NCBI RefSeq assembly: GCF_004295585.1
Contig: NZ_AP019400.1
Coordinates: forward strand, 5,301,501 to 5,365,500
Direction of reading: 5' to 3'
Length of the DNA stretch: 64,000 bases
DNA from: Cohnella abietis
GTDB taxonomy: Bacteria > Bacillota > Bacilli > Paenibacillales > Paenibacillaceae
Part shown: piece by piece, positions 62,393 to 64,000 of the stretch
How positions within the stretch are numbered: position 1 is the stretch's first letter
Layout: every line of letters begins with the position of its first letter
Position numbers and translations under genes: made by a program
The notes under the pieces: generated by a model
Seen by the model: only the letters and a program-made list of their open reading frames with translations
The model's database searches: none
What the model was told of the DNA's origin: nothing

Positions 62393-62421
62393 ATTATAGA
62401 ATCCTCATTTTACTTTGTCAA
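62393..62421 (-). promoter_or_regulatory. Strong sigma-A promoter of the SLH glycosidase
   Basis: On the minus strand a perfect TTGACA, 17-bp spacer and a perfect TATAAT. The upstream TTTAATTAATTTA block matches the ABC-operon promoter at 57557. The leader is about 180 nt long. Confidence 0.85.
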
Positions 62422-62622
62422 TAAATTAATTAAATGTAATCACTGTTTTAAAATGATGTCCGTTCAATTAAAAACCTTTAAAATGCTCATAATTTAGGAG
62501 TTATATTATATATTCATTATATTTTAATCATTAATTTATATCATTAAAACACTAATTTATCCCTTAAGAAAATTCATCACTTCCTGTTACAAAGGATAAT
62601 CAAACTTTCTGATCGACCTAAA
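62422..62622. other. AT-rich intergenic stretch
   Basis: There is no gene between the glycosidase promoter and the terminator of the next gene. Short T/A-rich runs dominate; nothing further could be supported. Confidence 0.5.
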
Positions 62623-62647
62623 AAGGACCTTGCTCCGCAAGGTCCTT
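62623..62647 (-). terminator. Rho-independent terminator of the phosphodiester glycosidase gene
   Basis: AAGGACCTTGC pairs perfectly with GCAAGGTCCTT (3-nt loop), followed on the minus strand by TTTAGG. Confidence 0.85.
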
Positions 62648-62676
62648 AGTTTAGGATTTGACACTGCTTTTCTCGC

Positions 62677-63813
62677 TTACTTCTCGTATTTCACAATAAT
62701 TGCGTTGCTAATTTGGCGGCCTGGTGTCGTTAAATATTTGCCGTCTACATATAACCCGCTTGATGCGCCCCCGTCTAAATTCATGGCTTGGTAAGCTCCC
62801 ACCTGTTTCATCATTTCCGCCAGCTGCGGGATCGTTGCTCCGCCTGTCGTGAGAAGTATGAGCTTATGGTCACGGGTTATACCGAGCGCACTTCGAGCGC
62901 CACCGCCCGTCAATATTTTCGGATCCTTGAAGCCTTCCGCAACAACGTTCAGTTCGACTTTCCCATTCTTAACTAAACGCGGACCTACCTGTACGCCACC
63001 TTCAATTGTAATGTTCTTAAACTGTTCCTTGTAATACGTACCTGATATAAGCTTAACAAGGTTATTCTTATCGAAGGTAAAGATCGTTCGGCGATCACTT
63101 AAGTCTTTTTTCCGCTGTTCACCACCGCTAACGATGTTCCCATACGGAATCTTAATATCCGATTTTGTGTAAGCATCGAAGAAAGATCCGTTGATCGCTA
63201 CAGTGGCTCCATTCTTCTTAGCAATATTGTTCAAATCGTCTACTCGGCCAATCTCATTATGTGCCAGAGCAACACCTAATCTAATTTTGGGGTGCATAAG
63301 AGAGATCGTCACGACTTGAGTTTTAAAGCTTTTGCTTCCGACCTTAAGGGTCTTACTCTCACTTATAATCGGTTTACTATTGCTAGGATTAAGAGTTTGG
63401 TTAATAACGGGCAGCTCTGCGGTTTGTTGATCTAAAGTAATACTTACGGATGACGTGTCGTTTCTCCACTCCTGCTTGATGTTCAGAGCATTGGTAATAA
63501 AGCTAAGCGGCACGTATTTAATCCCTTGAGCAATGTAGGGAAGGTTTTTTAGTTCAATCTGCTCCTCATCGACGAATGCTTGTTTCTTTCCTATATACAT
63601 GGAAATCTTGGTTTGCTCATAGGTCATATCAATCCGTTGTTCTTTCGAATCCCATTTCACATCGACTCCGACCTTACTTAAGAATTGAATGGGAACAAAG
63701 GTCGTTGATTTCGCAGAATCTAGGTAACCAAAGCTTTTAGGCTCTGTTGAAGCCCAACTGGTAGGTACGAAACATAAGCATAAGAGAAGTAGCAGCAAGA
63801 TGATTTTTTTCAT
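62677..63813 (-). CDS. Secreted phosphodiester glycosidase (NAGPA family) with copper-amine-oxidase-like N-domain
   Basis: This 378-residue secreted protein has a signal peptide (ending SWAS, about residue 22) and an N-terminal stalk domain of the copper-amine-oxidase N-type (FVPIQFLSKVGVDVKWD, YVPLSFITNALNIKQEW), common on Paenibacillus surface proteins. The NAGPA domain follows: VAINGSFFDAYTKSDIKIPY, GGARSALGITRDHKLILLTT and YQAMNLDGGASSGLYVDG near the C-terminus. AAGGAG is 9 nt before the ATG. It shares its catalytic domain with the membrane-anchored protein near 12 kb but not the N-domain. Confidence 0.88.
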   Translation of the reverse strand: MKKIILLLLLLCLCFVPTSWASTEPKSFGYLDSAKSTTFVPIQFLSKVGVDVKWDSKEQRIDMTYEQTKISMYIGKKQAFVDEEQIELKNLPYIAQGIKYVPLSFITNALNIKQEWRNDTSSVSITLDQQTAELPVINQTLNPSNSKPIISESKTLKVGSKSFKTQVVTISLMHPKIRLGVALAHNEIGRVDDLNNIAKKNGATVAINGSFFDAYTKSDIKIPYGNIVSGGEQRKKDLSDRRTIFTFDKNNLVKLISGTYYKEQFKNITIEGGVQVGPRLVKNGKVELNVVAEGFKDPKILTGGGARSALGITRDHKLILLTTGGATIPQLAEMMKQVGAYQAMNLDGGASSGLYVDGKYLTTPGRQISNAIIVKYEK

Positions 63814-63881
63814 AGACGAAAGCTCCTTGTAATCTAGTTGTTATCACACCTTTCTTTTATCGGATAAGTAGGGCACCTCAA

Positions 63882-64000
63882 TTAGGCTGGGATAACCTCA
63901 AGCCATTGGATACCGATCGAATTGCTCGTCGCCTTTAGCTCGATTCGATGTAAGCCCGCAGCAAGTTTAACTGGGTCATGCACTCGTTTCGTTTCCCATA
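63882..64000 (-). CDS. C-terminal end of a probable carbohydrate-binding or glycosidase protein (5' end outside window)
   Basis: The last 38 residues read VHDPVKLAAGLHRIELKA and end in IQWLEVIPA before the TAA. The pattern of AG-H-I-x-L...I-x-(I/Q)-W-L-E-V is typical of the last strands of CBM6/CBM35-like modules. The frame is open to the right edge. It fits the glycan-degradation genes nearby but the full protein is not visible. Confidence 0.6.
   Translation of the reverse strand, partial: WETKRVHDPVKLAAGLHRIELKATSNSIGIQWLEVIPA

Overview
The window looks like chromosomal DNA of a low-to-moderate-GC Gram-positive bacterium of the Paenibacillaceae (Paenibacillus or Cohnella type). The support is strong AGGAGG-type ribosome-binding sites with many GTG/TTG starts, lipoprotein signal peptides, S-layer-homology domains, YesM/YesN-type two-component systems, futalosine-route menaquinone genes, a ComFB protein, YkuI/YkuK-like proteins and a very large share of sugar-uptake and glycoside genes. 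No rRNA, tRNA, CRISPR array, prophage or intact transposase was seen. The taxonomic call is inference from gene content.

Layout. 1-4.5 kb: a cut-off aldehyde dehydrogenase, a small basic protein, an NMT1/THI5-type ABC importer and a pentapeptide-repeat protein. 4.6-8.8 kb: two intergenic arrays of 51-bp repeats (A and B) around a TrhA/hemolysin III membrane protein and a sialate O-acetylesterase-like protein. 8.8-16.9 kb: Gfo/Idh/MocA oxidoreductase, DUF72 protein, a membrane coiled-coil protein coupled to a phosphodiester glycosidase, a YkuI-type EAL protein, a two-copy 51-bp repeat (D), a TraB/GumN lipoprotein with a G11 tract in its ribosome-binding site, a DHA2 exporter and ComFB. 17-25.3 kb: rtcB preceded by a small unannotated ORF and a terminator, a cysteine-rich protein, an inositol/sugar-acid-type operon with a divergent AraC regulator, a YkuK-like protein, and mqnB-mqnD. 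25.4-26.3 kb is intergenic: a 113-bp duplication followed by a nine-copy 52-bp array (C).

26.4-34.6 kb is a self-contained sugar system: response regulator, histidine kinase and membrane-anchored binding protein (a XylFII-LytS-YesN-like three-component sensor), then a ribose/xylose-type ABC importer. 35-39.1 kb holds odhA-odhB, followed by a terminator, a possible transposase relic and a nested palindromic element. 39.6-44.3 kb is a GH38 alpha-mannosidase with a divergent ROK regulator.

The most unusual locus is 44.3-54.0 kb. Two divergent operons share a roughly 260-bp control region. One carries larE-larB-larC1; the other carries a HAD phosphatase, an aldose-epimerase-like protein, a 668-residue internally duplicated protein, a PfkB kinase, a GmhA-like SIS isomerase, larC2 and a NiCoT nickel permease, with tight or overlapping junctions. 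The complete nickel-pincer-nucleotide (NPN) cofactor pathway plus a nickel importer is therefore embedded in a sugar-phosphate operon with no LarA racemase, which suggests a different NPN-using enzyme. 54.1-57.3 kb is a CUT1 sugar ABC importer. 57.7-62.2 kb is a 1492-residue cell-wall-anchored glycosidase with Ig-like and SLH domains. The window ends with a phosphodiester glycosidase and the 3' end of a probable carbohydrate-binding protein. The ABC importer and the SLH glycosidase share nearly identical promoters and cre-like sites, suggesting co-regulation for use of an extracellular glycan.
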